Part shown: positions 17,701 through 30,959 of the stretch, one piece after another
Numbering within the stretch: the stretch's first letter is position 1
Layout of the letters: every line of letters starts with the position of its first letter
Assembly (NCBI GenBank): GCA_030248195.1
Contig: JASAND010022041.1
Location: 78,787-142,786 of the forward strand
Direction: 5' to 3'
From: Trissonchulus latispiculum
Taxonomy: Eukaryota > Nematoda > Enoplea > Enoplida > Ironidae
Length of the DNA: 64,000 nt
Made by a program: the position numbers and the translations under genes
The notes under the pieces: generated by a model
What the model was told of the DNA's origin: nothing
What the model saw: the letters and a program-made list of their open reading frames with translations, nothing else
The model's database searches: none

Positions 17701-19135
17701 AAGAATGATCATTATCAAGCCAACTTGAAAGAACCTGCACCTCTGGAACTAACGCGTGAAGAACAACTAAGGCATGAAGAAGCTAAGGACTGCTACTTAT
17801 GTGGTAAACCCTTCAACGGCGAAAGATCTGTTCGTGACCATTGCCATTTCTGTGGAAAATCAGAGGTGCTGCTCCAATCAGTGCAACATGGGATTTCGCC
17901 TGAATCGAGACTTAGTGGTGGCAATTCTAATTTGAGAAGATATGATGGAATTTATTATCAGTAGTGAAATATATAATAATTTATCTACTTTGCAGTTTAG
18001 ATTTTTGCATGGTAATTATGTTTTATTTTAGGAATTGATTGATCTGTATGAGTTGGGACTCTTTAGAGATCCCAAAAGGATGGAAGATTACTTAAGTTTA
18101 TTGAAAAAGAAGAGGGTCGAAAAGACAACAAACCAATGTTTAATTGACAATGAAGTGTCGATGATGAGAAGATGATGAAGGAATGTGGAAGATTAGGTTC
18201 ATTGACACATTCCAATTTCTCACAAGCTCTTTGGAATCTCTTGTATCTAACCTGTCCAAGGAAGGCTTTGAAAAGTTTCAAGCGATGGTTAATGAATTTA
18301 ATGAAAACGAATTGAAAATGCTGCTAAGAAAAGGCGTTTATCCTTATGACTACATGGATAGTTGGGATAAATTCAACGAAACTCAGCTACCATCTAAGGA
18401 CAACTTCTGGAATCACTTGAATCAGGAAGACATCAAAGATGAGGATTATGAACACGCCCAGCAGGTTTGGAGTCAATTCAACATCCAAACCCTTGGTCAA
18501 TATCATGATTTATATTTGAAAACCGATGTTTTATTGCTTGCTGATGTTTTCGAAAGTTTTCGACGATTTGCCCCTTCAAAACTCGGTCTAGATCCTGTCA
18601 TATTACTTAACTTTACCTTCTTTTTGCTTGGGACGCGTGTCTTAAAATGACAAAAGTCTGGTTGGAATTACTGCAAGATCCAGACATGTACCTATTTTTT
18701 GAACAAGGAATTAGAGGCGGTATCTCTATGATCTCCCACCGCTTCGCCAAAGCGAATAACCCTGAAGTGCCTAACTTCGATCCTTAAAAAACAAATTCCT
18801 GGATTATGTACCTCGACGCTAACAATTTGTATGGATGGACAATGGTCCAGAAACTGCCAGTGACAGATTTTCGTTGGTTAAGTCGGCAGGAAATAGATGT
18901 TATTAACTGGTATGCTCAAACTGATAATCAAAACTGTGGGTATGTTCTTGAATTCGATCTAGAATATCCCCAACAACTCCATGATTTACACAATGGTTAT
19001 CCCCTAGCCCCCGAAAAGCTGCAAATTACAGGAGAAATACTAAGTCCTTTTGCTCAATCACTTTGTGAAGATCTTGGAACAACTCCTTCCAAGGTCGAAA
19101 AACTAGTCCCAAACCTTCGCCCCAAAACAAACTAT
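17701..19135 (+). pseudogene. Copy 2: DNA polymerase B, 5' part, broken and interrupted
   Basis: Homologous to copy 1 from the zinc exon onward. The zinc exon has single-base losses after CHFCGK and further on, and the splice donor is lost. The second exon has small deletions near 18050-18170, a frame change near 18590-18640 and a TAA near 18785. Motif A (YLDANNLYGW) is present near 18810. The gene is then cut by a 10.85-kb transposon after codon material matching copy 1 position 16150. Confidence 0.88.
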
Positions 19136-19199
19136 ATTATGGGTATGTCACATTATAAGTCACGGAAAGTGCAGAAGGTTTCTCAGAAAGTTGATGATT

Positions 19200-19545
19200 T
19201 GTCTAGACATATTTCGAGACATTTTTGCACATTTCGAGACAAACTTTCGAGACAAATGCAAACTTTCGAGACATTTTCAAAATATTTCGAGACATTTTGA
19301 AAATATTTCGAGACATTTTGAAAATATTTCGAGACATTTTGAAAATATTTCAAGACATTTTGCAAATATTTCGAGACATATTGGAAATATTTCGGGACAT
19401 TGTTGAAATATTTTGAGACAAAAATTGTCTCAAAATTGTATCGAAACATTAAAGTCTCGAAAGTTTTTTACAGTATGCAATGTCTCGAAAGTTGTCTCGA
19501 AAAATTTCAATGTCTCAAAAGCTCGAATAGTCAATAAAATTTGAA
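19200..19545. repeat. Left subterminal array of TTTCGAGACA units
   Basis: About ten copies of TTTCGAGACA with a near-regular 20-bp spacing (ATTTTGAAAATA between), then several units in reverse orientation (TGTCTCGAAA) from 19430. Long frames with FRDILKIF-type repeats are by-products. Confidence 0.85.
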
Positions 19546-19559
19546 ATATCTCGAAAGTT

Positions 19560-21148
19560 GGACATGTATCAAAAGTTAGCTGAAGTCTAGAAACTTATCT
19601 CAACATTAAAAACATTTTATGTTTAGGAAAGCTTCATATCTCCAAAATTTATAATTGAAATTGCCAAGAAAACCGGAAAATCAAAAATGTCGTTGGAGCG
19701 ACCCCACGGGGGGGTAAGCCCCACACTCTCAAAAGACTCCTGTAGATTTCTAGAAAAGTGCTCCTGTTCGGCCAGCCACCAGCAGGGATTTTTGTATTTT
19801 CCACTAAACTAAGTTCTGTGTATTTTACCGGGCTCTCGGATAGTAAAAATTACAGGCATTTTCTGTAGAAACAACTAAAGAAACCGGTAATTTTGTCAGA
19901 CGTTTGAGCGAATCCTAACGCAGATACCAAACCTCTAGTTTTTACACGACAAACCTTCAATTTTCACTTTTTAGACAATCCTAACTCAGATGCTAAACCT
20001 CCAGTTTGACAACACAAGAACTTAAATTTTCAATTCCCACTTAATGGAAAAGGAGACAGGTATGGGGGTGGCCGCTACCAAAATATTTTCGGCAGGAAGC
20101 AGCCTTTACAAAAAACTCACCAAGGGATAAGTTTGAATACATTCAAAAAATTGCACTCTTCAAAAATTTTGATACCTGTCACCTTTACACTTAGTTTGCG
20201 TTAGTGAGTAATGACCTGTAGAGTAAACCTGTAAGCCAGCGAAAATTACAGGCTACATTTATATTGAACACTAGTCTAACTTGTAATCCACCCAACAAAA
20301 GTATTAATCCGATAAAACTACCCACGATGTCCTACAGAAATTGAAAGACGTAACCTGTACTTTCTACAAACGCTTCGGTTTTGATTATCTACAAAAGTGA
20401 TTCCTATAGTTTCTACTGGAAACAGTGCAGAGTGCAGGTCTGAGAGGTGGTGATGAAAACTATCCTACCCCCAGCACATGTATGATAATGCCCTAAGCTG
20501 GCTACAGTTAAAGTTTGAACAAAGTCTACGCTACGTAGCTTCCTTTACATGATTCATAATCATAGGTCGATGTTACTGACCAAAATGTTAATGCATACGA
20601 ACGTTGCTTTGCCGCTAACGCTGCGCTGCTGTAGTGCTGCAGCGCTCAATTTTGAAGTGGCAGTTTTTGCATAATGTGCGAGTGCTTCGTGACCAGGCAA
20701 CAAACCTCGAATCAACTTTAATCTTTCTGTTCGATTTGAGCAAAATGTGAAAAACATGTTTCTGGTGCGCATGCAGAGGTTAGACACATGTTTGAAAAAG
20801 GGCTTGTACCTTGAATTGAAATTTTCAGGAGGGATTTGAAATTTTGTACTTCAAAAATAAATTAGTGACATTTTTCGAAAAATTAACGCTAATTTTATTA
20901 AAATTAACAACAAAATCTTGAATTTTCAGAAAACTTAAAAATTTTTAAATAATTTTTAAAAATGTTGTTGTTATGTTGTTGTTATATTGGCAAGCGGAAA
21001 CGATGCACTATCCTAATTCTCAACTTTATGAAAAACTTAGAAACATTTTGAAGTCCTTGCTAACGTTCCAAAGAAAATCTTTGAGGTAAGGTATGTGATA
21101 TACGGTTGCTCCTCCGACTGCTTTACTTTGATTCTTTGGCTACCTGTG
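19560..21148. other. Interior of the 10.85-kb element, first part
   Basis: No gene recognised; AT-rich unique-looking sequence with no supported repeats. Confidence 0.4.
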
Positions 21149-21496
21149 GGTAGTGTTTGAGGCCGGCCGGCTTTGGCCCACTTTTGCTAGCCGGCCGGCC
21201 GCCGGTCCCCAGCCAGCCGGCGGCGGGGTGAGGCCGACCGGCCTGCCGGCCGGCCGGCCGCCGGCTGGGATACAGTCACCAATCAGAAATTTCAATAGAG
21301 CAACTAAGCTTAATGGACTCCAATTAGTTTTGCTATTTTTTTCTTCTGTGCTATTTTTCTAGATCATCCGAAATATTTTGCAGTTTATAACTCACTGCAA
21401 ACTCTTTGGCCGGTAGCCGGCCGGCCGGCCGGCCGATGGGTTCGGCGGCCGGCCGGCGATCGTCCGGCCGGCGGCCGGCCGGCCTCAAACACTACC
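21149..21496. mobile_element. GGCCGGCC-rich MITE
   Basis: Inverted ends GGTAGTGTTTGAGGCCGGC and its complement at 21478-21496, flanked by TGTG on both sides (21145-21148, 21497-21500). Both ends are strings of GGCC/CCGG, very GC-rich in an AT-rich setting, while the middle 120 bp is AT-rich. Confidence 0.75.
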
Positions 21497-21500
21497 TGTG

Positions 21501-24006
21501 TCAAGTGGCAGTCCACCCATAAATATACCCCTTCTTAAATTTCATATTGGTACATAGCCAGTTCATTTGTTGTCTTCCTCATTGTTGTTACTTAGCTTAT
21601 CATTAACTTTTAAACTTTGTGCAGGTAAACAGAAAGAAACAATAGTGGTCTGTGTTTACACAATCAGCAGGACGTGTGCTCGCTGACATACGTAGATATT
21701 TACTGATATGTATATTGAGGTTTGTCTACACTATGATGCACCTATATATCTATTGAAGCAGATATATAGGTGTATGCTAAAACAATTGTCTCTATTCTGA
21801 AATTCGGAAAACAGACCACAGCCCAAAGACATGAAGCTGAATTGAGAGTCACATTATGCCCATTTCAATAAATGAACATCTACTATAGTTACAGTACAGT
21901 GCAAGGTGATTTCACTGGATAAAATGAATTTTTTTTTTTCGTTGTTTAACAAGCTTTCAGCAAGTTCGGGTAACCAATAAGTGTTTTTTTTGTAGGCTTT
22001 TCCGTATTTAGATAAGTCGAACTTGTTAGATAACACCTACTGTTGGTTGCGCCACTCAAGGTTTTGCTTATCTTTTTGCCAGAAGTTCATTTCCTGGGTG
22101 GTTTTTGTATTTTTGAAAAGCTAAATCTTTCGTTAGCGGGCTGGTTGATATGTGAGCCTTGGGATAGAGTTGGATGATGCATTTCAGTTGTGCCCTCGGC
22201 TTAATGCACCAATTTCTTAACTTCATCGCGTGGTTTTCAGCGACTACTAGCCGCAATTTTGTCGTTTAGGTTTGGGTTCGTTATTTACGTTTAGATGAGA
22301 GTTCGTTTCACCTGGTTCGCCTTTTTCCAACTTTGGCAAGTGATACTTTTGTAGAAGCACGAATGGGAAACTAAAAAGGGTTCAGGGGTTTTTTGTGTGC
22401 AGTCTGCTATGTAAGTGGTCCTAAGTGGTGCGTTTAGTGTAGTTGGCCTGTACAATTGTGATGAGTTTGGGTAGCGTGGAGTGTATCGTAGGTGTGGGGA
22501 AAGTAGAAGTGAAAGATAAAAATATTTGGAAATAAAAAGGTTGGTGTAGGTAGGTTGGAAACAAGTCGTGATGATTGTTTTGCTCTGCCTACGTTATATC
22601 GGCAAAAACTTCTCTGAGCGGGAACGTCGAATTTTGGGAGCGGAATTGTCTGGAGGGTGTTAGTATGCTAAAGAGCTGTTTTCGTAGTTTCTTCAAATCG
22701 CGCCTTGATTGAACTTAATCGCAATCTCCCAAAAGGATCGCCACTAATAGACTTTTAGAAAGTCGCGGGTGATTGAATTTTGGAAAAATTAGCATTATTC
22801 CGCCGTACCTTGCACTGTGATCCCCTACGGACAAACTTTGTCTTTCGAATTCTCTCACCAAGACCTACAACATTGCTTTTGAGAGCATTCTTTGATTTCT
22901 TACGGTTTAAAAGATATACAGCTACGCTCTTATTTAACTTAAAAGAAAGAATATTTGGAAACGAATTTTCTTTCTTTCTTTCAAAATAAAATTTCTTTCT
23001 TTCTTCTTGCAATAAGCCAAAGTTAAGGCAAAGGTTTTGAATGGCAGGTGCATTAAGCTCTGGTGCAACAAACGAACAGGTTAGGGGAGGGTTCGCCTTC
23101 CTTACTTTCTTTCCTCTTCTATTGAATGGTTCTTTCTTTCTTTCAAAAGAACATTTTTTAGAATCTTCTTTTCTTAAAGTTAAATATGAGCGTCTGTTTA
23201 GAATTTAGTTTCGGGCAGAACGCGTGTCGTAGAAGATTCGACAACATTCAGATGGCGTGGTGTTCATTGTATCCTGTAGGTTGTTCCAAAGGGAGCTTGT
23301 GGCATTTGTGCCCAGACGAATGTTTGAAAACGCACTGAGCGTTATGGATTTTTCTTAACTCGTGCAAACAATTAGAAAACGGCTTTGACACACACACGCA
23401 TTTTTGGGACAATTGCTGACAGCGATTTTTATCTCGCCTCTGTTATCGAAACTGGGTCTGATCGAACTGTGCAGAAACTAGGCTTAAGATTATGCCTATC
23501 AACATCACTGCTCTCGCTTCTTTTAACGTTTTTGCCAGGAGGGGGCTTTGTTGTAATGCTGAACTTCAGGTGCATGCTGTTTCGCGACGTTATGTTTCTT
23601 GCAACCACTTTAACTAATTGTTCTAAAAAATTTTATATTTTCGTGAAACTTCTGACAGGGATCCTTGGCATAATTTTGTATTCTATGACGCGAAATATTA
23701 ACTGCATTCCCCCGCCGGTTGAAAGTAGAAATTGCTTTTATGGTCAGTTAACAATATATTAGGATTGAGTGATTGCTGTCAGTTTGCAGAAGTTTGCTAG
23801 CACGCGCTTGATTTGATACATTTGGATTTGACTGTAGCACAGTCAAGCTATCCTCGTAAGTTGCAAGTGATTGCGACTTCAACTTCTAAGGGCTTTTAAA
23901 ATATTAACGGTTACTAAAGGTTACTTAAATGGTTATGGTTTAAAAGACGTATTTAAAATCTGGTTAACTCTTAAACGGATTAAACTTTGCCACGACTTAA
24001 ACGGGT
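21501..24006. other. Interior of the 10.85-kb element, second part
   Basis: No gene. Contains an (TTTC)n-rich patch (22965-23150) and, at about 22600-22745, a diverged fragment of the TTAA family described at 24007. From 23890 come repeated TTAAA/ACGG motifs like those at 25010 and 29090. Confidence 0.4.
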
Positions 24007-24994
24007 TAAGGTGGTGATTCCCTTTGGTCACATAAAGTTTACACCATCATTACTCATTCATTACTTGGAGTTAAGAAGCCAGTTTTATATCAAAATGTAG
24101 CTTAACATTTTCTCTTTTTAATGCATGCGACGAAACTAATGCTGATTTTCTAAAATATTTTTAACACATTTTAGAAGAAGTATAATTTTCCAGAATTTTT
24201 GCAGACTCAAGTAAATTTTTTCGCGAGACATCGGTTATATCATTCGATACCTCCATCAAATAGCTGGGGACGATTTTTTATTTATTGTGAAATCGCTCTT
24301 CGTTATAGAGAAATAAGTTGAAATGTGAGCGTAACCTGGATGTTACCTACTTTTTCCAAATTTGTCGAGCGATTACTTTAGCTAGAAAGCAGCAATCGGG
24401 ACAACTAAAAAATCGTCCCTGGGTATATTTGCGCCGAACACATTTGTTCAGTAGCAGCCCTCCAGATTGCATGGTGAATGCTCCACAATCTTTGGAAGAA
24501 AATTGGTCGTGTTTTTGCAAAAACTACATTTTTTATGATAGCAGCCTACAGGATAGCAGTTGGAAGACGATCATGCATCGGATAATTTGTCCATGTGAGA
24601 CCTTCAGATCGACACCCTTAGTTTGATTTTACGTCTTGCGTAGTACAGGAAATGTTGGATTATTTAATTTCTGCAAAAATGACAAGTTTTCGACGCCAAA
24701 ACAAAAAAACGGCTATATCTCACGGTAGAGAAAAGCTAGAAACTTGCTTTAAAAAGCAAAAATGTGAAGCTCAATGAGTGCTTTCGATTGAATATAGTCA
24801 TAGCTGTATAGCTGCTGCCAAACTTTCAGAAATTGGGAAAAACCGTCCTGACCGGAAATCTCGAATTTTTGAATCGGGATTGCTCGGAGGGTGTTAAAAC
24901 GCTAAAAGAACGTATTTCGGAAAGTTTCGTCAAATTTCATCTTGATTTACCCCGCCAACCAACATTATGTGCCCAAAAGGAATCACCACCTTAA
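24007..24994. mobile_element. TTAA-flanked non-autonomous element, copy A
   Basis: Ends GGTGGTGATTCC and GGAATCACCACC, both bordered by TTAA (24006-24009; 24991-24994). TTAA targets are typical of piggyBac-type transposons. A second, inverted and end-truncated copy is at 47714-49190, sharing long blocks of more than 80% identity by eye. Open frames of about 100 codons here are not conserved as frames between copies. Confidence 0.7.
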
Positions 24995-27900
24995 CTTAAA
25001 TGGATTAAATTAAGTCATTTAAGTAGTTTAATCCGTATTTTATGAATACGCTTTTAATCCGTTTAATTTAAGCCGTTTAAGTTAATCCATTTAATCCGTC
25101 AGTTTAATCCTGATTTTGTGAATCAATGAAGCTCACATTTTAAAAGTGTCTATTCCTTTTGAATTTCGCTTTTGGTGCCACTTTGCAATATGTTAGCTAT
25201 AATACTTCAGTTATGAGTGACAAGCCCAACTTCAAACTATAGCTAACTTCTACTGATATCCTATAGAATCGTTCATTGCACATATCAATCAAACTTTGTA
25301 TCGTTTTTACAATGATGATTTCTGGTTTACTTTCTTGAAGTGCTTGCTTGAGAATTAACTGCTAGACTATTAACTATTAACAATAGATTGCTACTAATGA
25401 ATAGATTAGTTTTGCACCAGAACAATATTGATATGTTGTAATTGCGGAAAAACCCGCCCAAAAATGGTGGGGTTGATTTTTGGTTTATTCTCGGCCATCT
25501 GCAATATTGCTGAATTTCACGAATTCACAATTTTGTAGTTCCCATGGAGTTTCTCAAAAATTCTCCCACATTCTGTTTACCCATTAAAAGGTGACTCCGA
25601 CGTGTTATTATAATTATCGGAAAGTGAAAAGTTACGCTGAAAATACTGTGATTAAAAGTTTAAGCATTTAAGGTGGTGGTGGGCGGCTGCATCCTTTTGT
25701 GGTGATTCTTTGAAACGCTATAACTTTCGCACTTTTGGGAGTCGGAAAGTTATGATGAGTACATTCACACGTATTTACGAAGCTAGCGAAATTAGCAAAA
25801 AATTAGCAAAAATTTCTGGCATAAAGGCTAAAGCTTCCTAGAATCATAAACTGGTTAGGGGGGGTCCATTTTTGGTCAATTTCTGACCATCTCCGATTTC
25901 GCTCATTTCACATATTGATCTTTGAGTGGGATATTTTAACGAGTTTTAAAATTAAACTAGTTCTCTTACCGTTGTTGAGTAGTTTCACCTCAAAGTTGAG
26001 GTCCGCATTGTTACTAGGCAAATGGTGATTTTATTCTTGCGCCAAAAAATCTCTCGACGAACAGTTGTATCTGCTAATTTTTTTTTAATTAGCTTAATCT
26101 AAACTGCGGTCGCTGGAAGTAGTTTTTTGATTATAGGTCCTATTTTAGAAATTTTTTTTTATCGAAAACAGTGGAAAATCGTCAAAATGCAACGTTTGTT
26201 GCAGCTGAAATGTGGGGTCTTCGGAAAGAGTTGCAAATTGCTCTAATTCAGAGGCCTAAATAAAAATTCTAATTCCACGGTTCCGTAGTACTTGAATTGG
26301 CGGTTCCATTGTATATTTTTCCAGTTTCCAGATCTTTTTGGCGCAAAATGGGCATTTTTAGCAAAATTTTCAAAATTTAGGTTTTTTTCGAAAATTTGGC
26401 TAAATTCTGACAACAGTAAGGTCCAAATCTGTCTATTTTGTATTCCAACTTGTGTATTCATGTCTCTGGATCTTTTTGCAGCTGAATTATGCTGATAGTA
26501 TGTCCAGTACTTCTCAGCGTGCCAAACGGGACCCTCGAACCCAATTTCTCAAAACAGCTTTTTTAAAATTTTTCAAATATGGCATATTATACATCCAATC
26601 GAAAGCTCTCCCTGCGGAGATGATTTTTCTCATAGAACTATGGTCGGAAATGCTTCTATTTTAAGTTAACCGCTGTTAGATGTTTCATCAAATAAGAAGG
26701 AATAAGCAATAAGGGCTGTTTCTCCGAGAAATTTTTTGAGAAGCTTCTGATCAAGCCCATCCGGCTGAAAACTGTACGAAATTTTTTCTTATAGTTTTTA
26801 AAGGTGTGTAACAAGATAAGCTAAAAACGTAGAGTTGATTTGCGAAAATTTGCCTCTGTTGGCTGCAGCACCCTGTGCTCGCTCATATTCAAGTTGCACA
26901 CAGTTGGTGGCTCGTAACTTACGGAGAACTGAACGAACAACTCAAAATTTAAATATGCACGACTATGTGGCTAACTTATTGTGAAAATGAGCGAAATCCG
27001 TCGCCTAAAATTTTTTCTGATGGACCCCCCTTAAGTGAATGGGCCAGGGTGTCCACTTTGGATCAGGGCCCAGGACCGAAATTCTAGTTAAGCCTACCCA
27101 AAGAAATTTCGGATCCAATTATTTACTAGTAACTCTTGGACTATGCTTTTAATGCAGAAAAGTGATTTTCCTTCTGTTTCTGAAATAGATCCTGGGTATT
27201 TTTTTGCGAACACGTGATTTTTTGTGAATTCGAAACAAAAAACCGCAAAAAAATTTTTAGTACCTCTCTCTCTCTCTGTAAAGAGCTATCAGCATAAAAT
27301 TTGGACCGTACATATGGAGGGGTCATTACCAGTTTCACATACCAAGATTTTTCAATCGGATTTCGTTAACTAAAATGGCCACAAATTAGATTTTTGATGT
27401 TTTTTAACCTTGGTTTACTCTTGCAGTTTAATGATCACAAACAGAAATTTGCGATGTTTCTGCAGTTTTGAGAAATAGGTGTTTGAAGTGCTGGTATCGG
27501 TTTGTGTAAATTATACATTTACAAGCTCCAATTCTTATGAAAGCGGATGGAACGTTCTGAATACTTTTTCGGTGCTGTTTAAGATTTTGGGACCAGTCTC
27601 GCATTTTGGAGGTCAAAAATGGCCATCTTCGGAAGTTTTTTCAAATCCCTGCTAAATCGTACGGACAATTTTAGTTTACTTCTACTCAATCGATCACAAT
27701 TAATTTCACATTTTTCATGGCTAATACTAAGCTCTTGCTTAAAGCTAGAGTATGACCGAAAAACCATTTTGGCGAAACTCGTTATTTTGTTTTGAACATA
27801 ATTTCTGAAAAACTCCCAGTGGATCCGGGTGATTTTCGGCATTCGAAATTTACATATTGTGTCCGTGTAATGGAGGGATTCCTCTAAAATTTTAATTGTT

Positions 27901-29654
27901 TTGATTTGTTCGATTGAATTTTTTGGAAATGTAGAGTGAACTGTTGTGTGCTTTAATTTGGATTGTTGTGAAATTGTTTGATTTGTAGTGAAAGTGTGTT
28001 TTGAATTTGTTTAAGTTTTTTGAAAGTCTCCTTGTTGAGTTTTTCTGTTCCATGTGTAAATTATGCATATGTGTATCAGCCAGCCTAGCCAATAGGTGGC
28101 GCTGTTGAGACGTCTAGACATCTTTGTCTTTCAAGGGGGTCTCAAATTCATCCAATCAAATTCTTCCACGCTGGCTCAAAACTAGTTCTCTTTGGACGTC
28201 TCAATCTTAGTCAGTCTTGTGTCTTCTTTTGAGCTGTGCGGTCGTGTTTTATTTTGGGGGACCGCACATTTACCAGAATTTCTGGAGCATTAAGACCTGT
28301 TGAGCCAAATTCAAAAAATGTCCCACATTCCTTCATATGAAGGCACAAAAAGAAATTTTGGCCGATTCTACAGTTTCGAGAAATCGATGTTCAAAAATTG
28401 ATGGTCAATATTTAGCCGGAAAATTCTTGGTAATTTTGTAGTTTCGGTAACCGATGTGAATCGAATGTACTGATTATAGGCTTTAAAACTTGTTAAGCTG
28501 TTTCCAACTCAAAAATTGCGAAAGTTTTAGCGTTTCGAAAATCACTAATCAAAACGATCCACCAACAAAAGAACAGACTGGCTATCTAAACTAGTTTTTA
28601 AATAGTAGTAGAATGTTCTATCTTAAGATTTATCTCTTTACAACTTCAAATTTGGGCAAATTACGACTTTAAAAACACAAAACATGAGGAAGTAGCCACC
28701 TCGAGTCTCTTTTAGCTGCAGCTTTTATTTTGCTGCTTTCTTTAAAGTTGTTGCGTGAGAAAGTTGAAAAGTATGCAGTTTCGGGTTGCGCAGTCTTTTA
28801 ATTTTGATTTTAAAGAAATAGCTGTTAAGAACGGTCTTCAGCTTTTGTAGAAGTGTCGAGTGATAGAAACGATGCCCCAACAAAAAATTACTTCAGTCGA
28901 CAAAAATTGACAAGTTATACTCGTTCTTATTAGCTAAAAACTCTGAAACCAAATTTTTTTTGTAGCCATTAAAAGACGAAATTTAAGCTACTTTGATTAA
29001 ATTTTCCTAACTCCAAATAATGAATGAGCAATGAAGGTTTAAAGTCGATGTCTTCAAACTGAATCAGTACTACATAATTGATGTTTAATCCATTTAAACC
29101 CCGCAAATAACAAGGATTAAACTTTAATGATTTCGAACTGGTTTTTAAGTGACGGATTAAATGGATTAAACTTAATCATTTTATGAAAAGGCCGCGGATT
29201 AAAGTTTAATCCGCGAAGATTTTAATTTTTCCCGATTTTATGAATACGTCACGGATTAAAGTTTAATCCGTCGGAATTTTATGAAAAGGTTTTTGGCCGA
29301 CGGATTTAACTAGTCCGTTTAAGTCACGGATTAAACTTTAATCCGTTTAATCCGTGAGCGTATTCATAAAACGATTAAAGTTTTAAGTTAATCCGTTTAA
29401 TCATTTTATGAAAAGGCCCTAAGTTTTCAAAATTTTTCTGAAAACTATCACCTACTAACTAAATTCTGAAATTCTCGTGTTGTTTGCTGTGTCAGCATGA
29501 TTTCTCAGCTCAAAGTGATTGTCGTTTGCATTCGCGCTTGGGAATTTCTGGTTGGGTCATTCACTGTACCTGGACCGGAAAACAATGAATTTTCCAGCTC
29601 TTTCGGCCAAAAACCGGACAATTCTGTTTTTTCATTTTGTGAAAGCTTTCGGCG
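24995..29654. other. Interior of the 10.85-kb element, third part
   Basis: No gene recognised. TTTAATCCG motifs recur at 25010-25110, and 29090-29410 holds about a dozen GGATTAAA / TTTAATCC copies in both orientations that could fold on each other. The remainder is AT-rich with A/T runs. Confidence 0.45.
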
Positions 29655-29950
29655 CCGATTAGTGTCTCGAAAGTTAAGAATTGTCTCGAAAATTGGCAGA
29701 AGTCTCAGAACTTTTTTCAAAAGTTTAAAGTTTGTCTCAAAACTTTGAAGAACTTTCGAGACATTTTCTCAAACTTTTGAGACATTTTCTCAAACTTTCG
29801 AGACAATTTGTCAAACTTTCGAGACATCTTCTCAAACTTTCAAGACATTTCGTCAAACTTTCGAGACAAACTTTCGAGACAAATGTCATCTTTCGAGACA
29901 TATTTCGAGACAAATTGCAAACTTTCGAGACAAATTTTCCAACTTTCTGA
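29655..29950. repeat. Right subterminal array of TTTCGAGACA units
   Basis: Two or three GTCTCGAAA units, then about twelve TTTCGAGACA-like units, many preceded by CAAAC. The outer units point the same way on the plus strand as those of the left array, so the arrays are in direct orientation although the last 52 bp of the element are inverted. Confidence 0.85.
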
Positions 29951-29997
29951 GAAACCTTCTGCACTTCCCGTGAGTTATAGCGTGACATACCCATTAT

Positions 29998-30931
29998 ACA
30001 TTACCGCAACCTCCGTCTGTACCTACAGCTTGGACTGAAACTAACTCATATTCATCGGGTCCTTAGGTTTGATCAACGTCCTTGGATGAAGCCATATATT
30101 GAGTTTAATACAGAAATGAGAAAAAATGCTAAGAGTGACTTTGAAAAAGATCTATTTAAGCTGCTAAACAATGCGGTATTCGGAAAAACTATGGAAAATG
30201 TACGAGCCTACCAATCTGTACAGCTTGTAACCGACGAACAGAAATTTGTAAAATTGACTGCTAAGCCAAGATTCAACCGTGCTGTAATATTTTCTGAAGA
30301 ATTAGTTGCTGTATCTATGAATAGAGTTTCTGTAAAGTTATGCAAACCAATTTATGTTGGATTCAGTGTGCTTGATTTATCTAAATATCTCATGTATGAT
30401 TTCCACTATAATTACGTTGTACATAAATATAGAGAAAATGCAAAACTATTATTTACAGATACTGATTCCTTGTGTTATTGTATTCATACAGATAATGTAT
30501 ACAACGATATGCACAATGATATTGCTCTATTTGATACAAGTGATTATCCACCATCTCATTTTCTTCACTGTACTCAAAATAAAAAAGTTTTGGGTAAGAT
30601 GAAAGATGAGACGGCTGGAAGTCCAATAAGTGAATTTTGTGGCCTGCGTGCCAAAATGTATAGTTTTGTATGCAATGGTATTGATAAAAAACGAGCAAAA
30701 GGCATAAAAAAGAATGTCGTAAAGAAATGTATTGCCCATGCTGACTATGTAAATACTTTGCAACAGCGAACATATATGTATCATAATATGAACTTGATTA
30801 GAAGTAATCTGCATCAATTGTATAGCGTGCATTTGAACAAAGCTAGTTTGTCCTGTTATGATGATAAGCGATATTTGCTCGACGATGGTGTATCTAGTTA
30901 TGCTTATGGTCATTATAAAATAAACTATTAA
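29998..30931 (+). pseudogene. Copy 2: DNA polymerase B, 3' part
   Basis: Continuation of the interrupted polymerase. A 281-codon frame from 30086 contains motif B (KLLNNAVFGKT) and motif C (LFTDTDSLCY) and is about 97% identical to copy 1 by eye, with one extra residue near the end (SCYDDKR against SYDDKR). Separated from its 5' part by the 10.85-kb insertion, it cannot make a full polymerase unless the insertion excises. Confidence 0.9.
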
Positions 30932-30933
30932 AG
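30926..30933 (+). promoter_or_regulatory. TATA-like box of integrase gene, copy 2
   Basis: TATTAAAG, 34 bp before ATG 30960, containing the polymerase stop codon. A further TATAAAATA starts at 30914, 46 bp upstream. Confidence 0.55.
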
Positions 30934-30959
30934 ACTTTCTCGTTGCAAGTTTACCAAAA

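Larger units (their letters stand above)
19141..29992. mobile_element. 10.85-kb transposon inserted in copy 2 polymerase
   Basis: The ends are inverted copies for about 52 bp: GGGTATGTCAC at the left and GTGACATACCC at the right, each followed by a conserved CAGAAGGTTTCTCAGAAAGTT-type block. A 5-bp direct repeat ATTAT flanks it (19136-19140, 29993-29997), and the polymerase sequence resumes directly after it as in copy 1. Inside each end is an array of TTTCGAGACA units. The remaining 9.5 kb has no open frame above about 125 codons and no recognisable transposase, only nested repeats. The superfamily is not assigned. Confidence 0.85.

Noticed and set aside
19191..19449. Frames with FRDILKIF or FQNVSKYF repeats on both strands
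   Set aside because: They are by-products of the TTTCGAGACA array at the left end of the big transposon.
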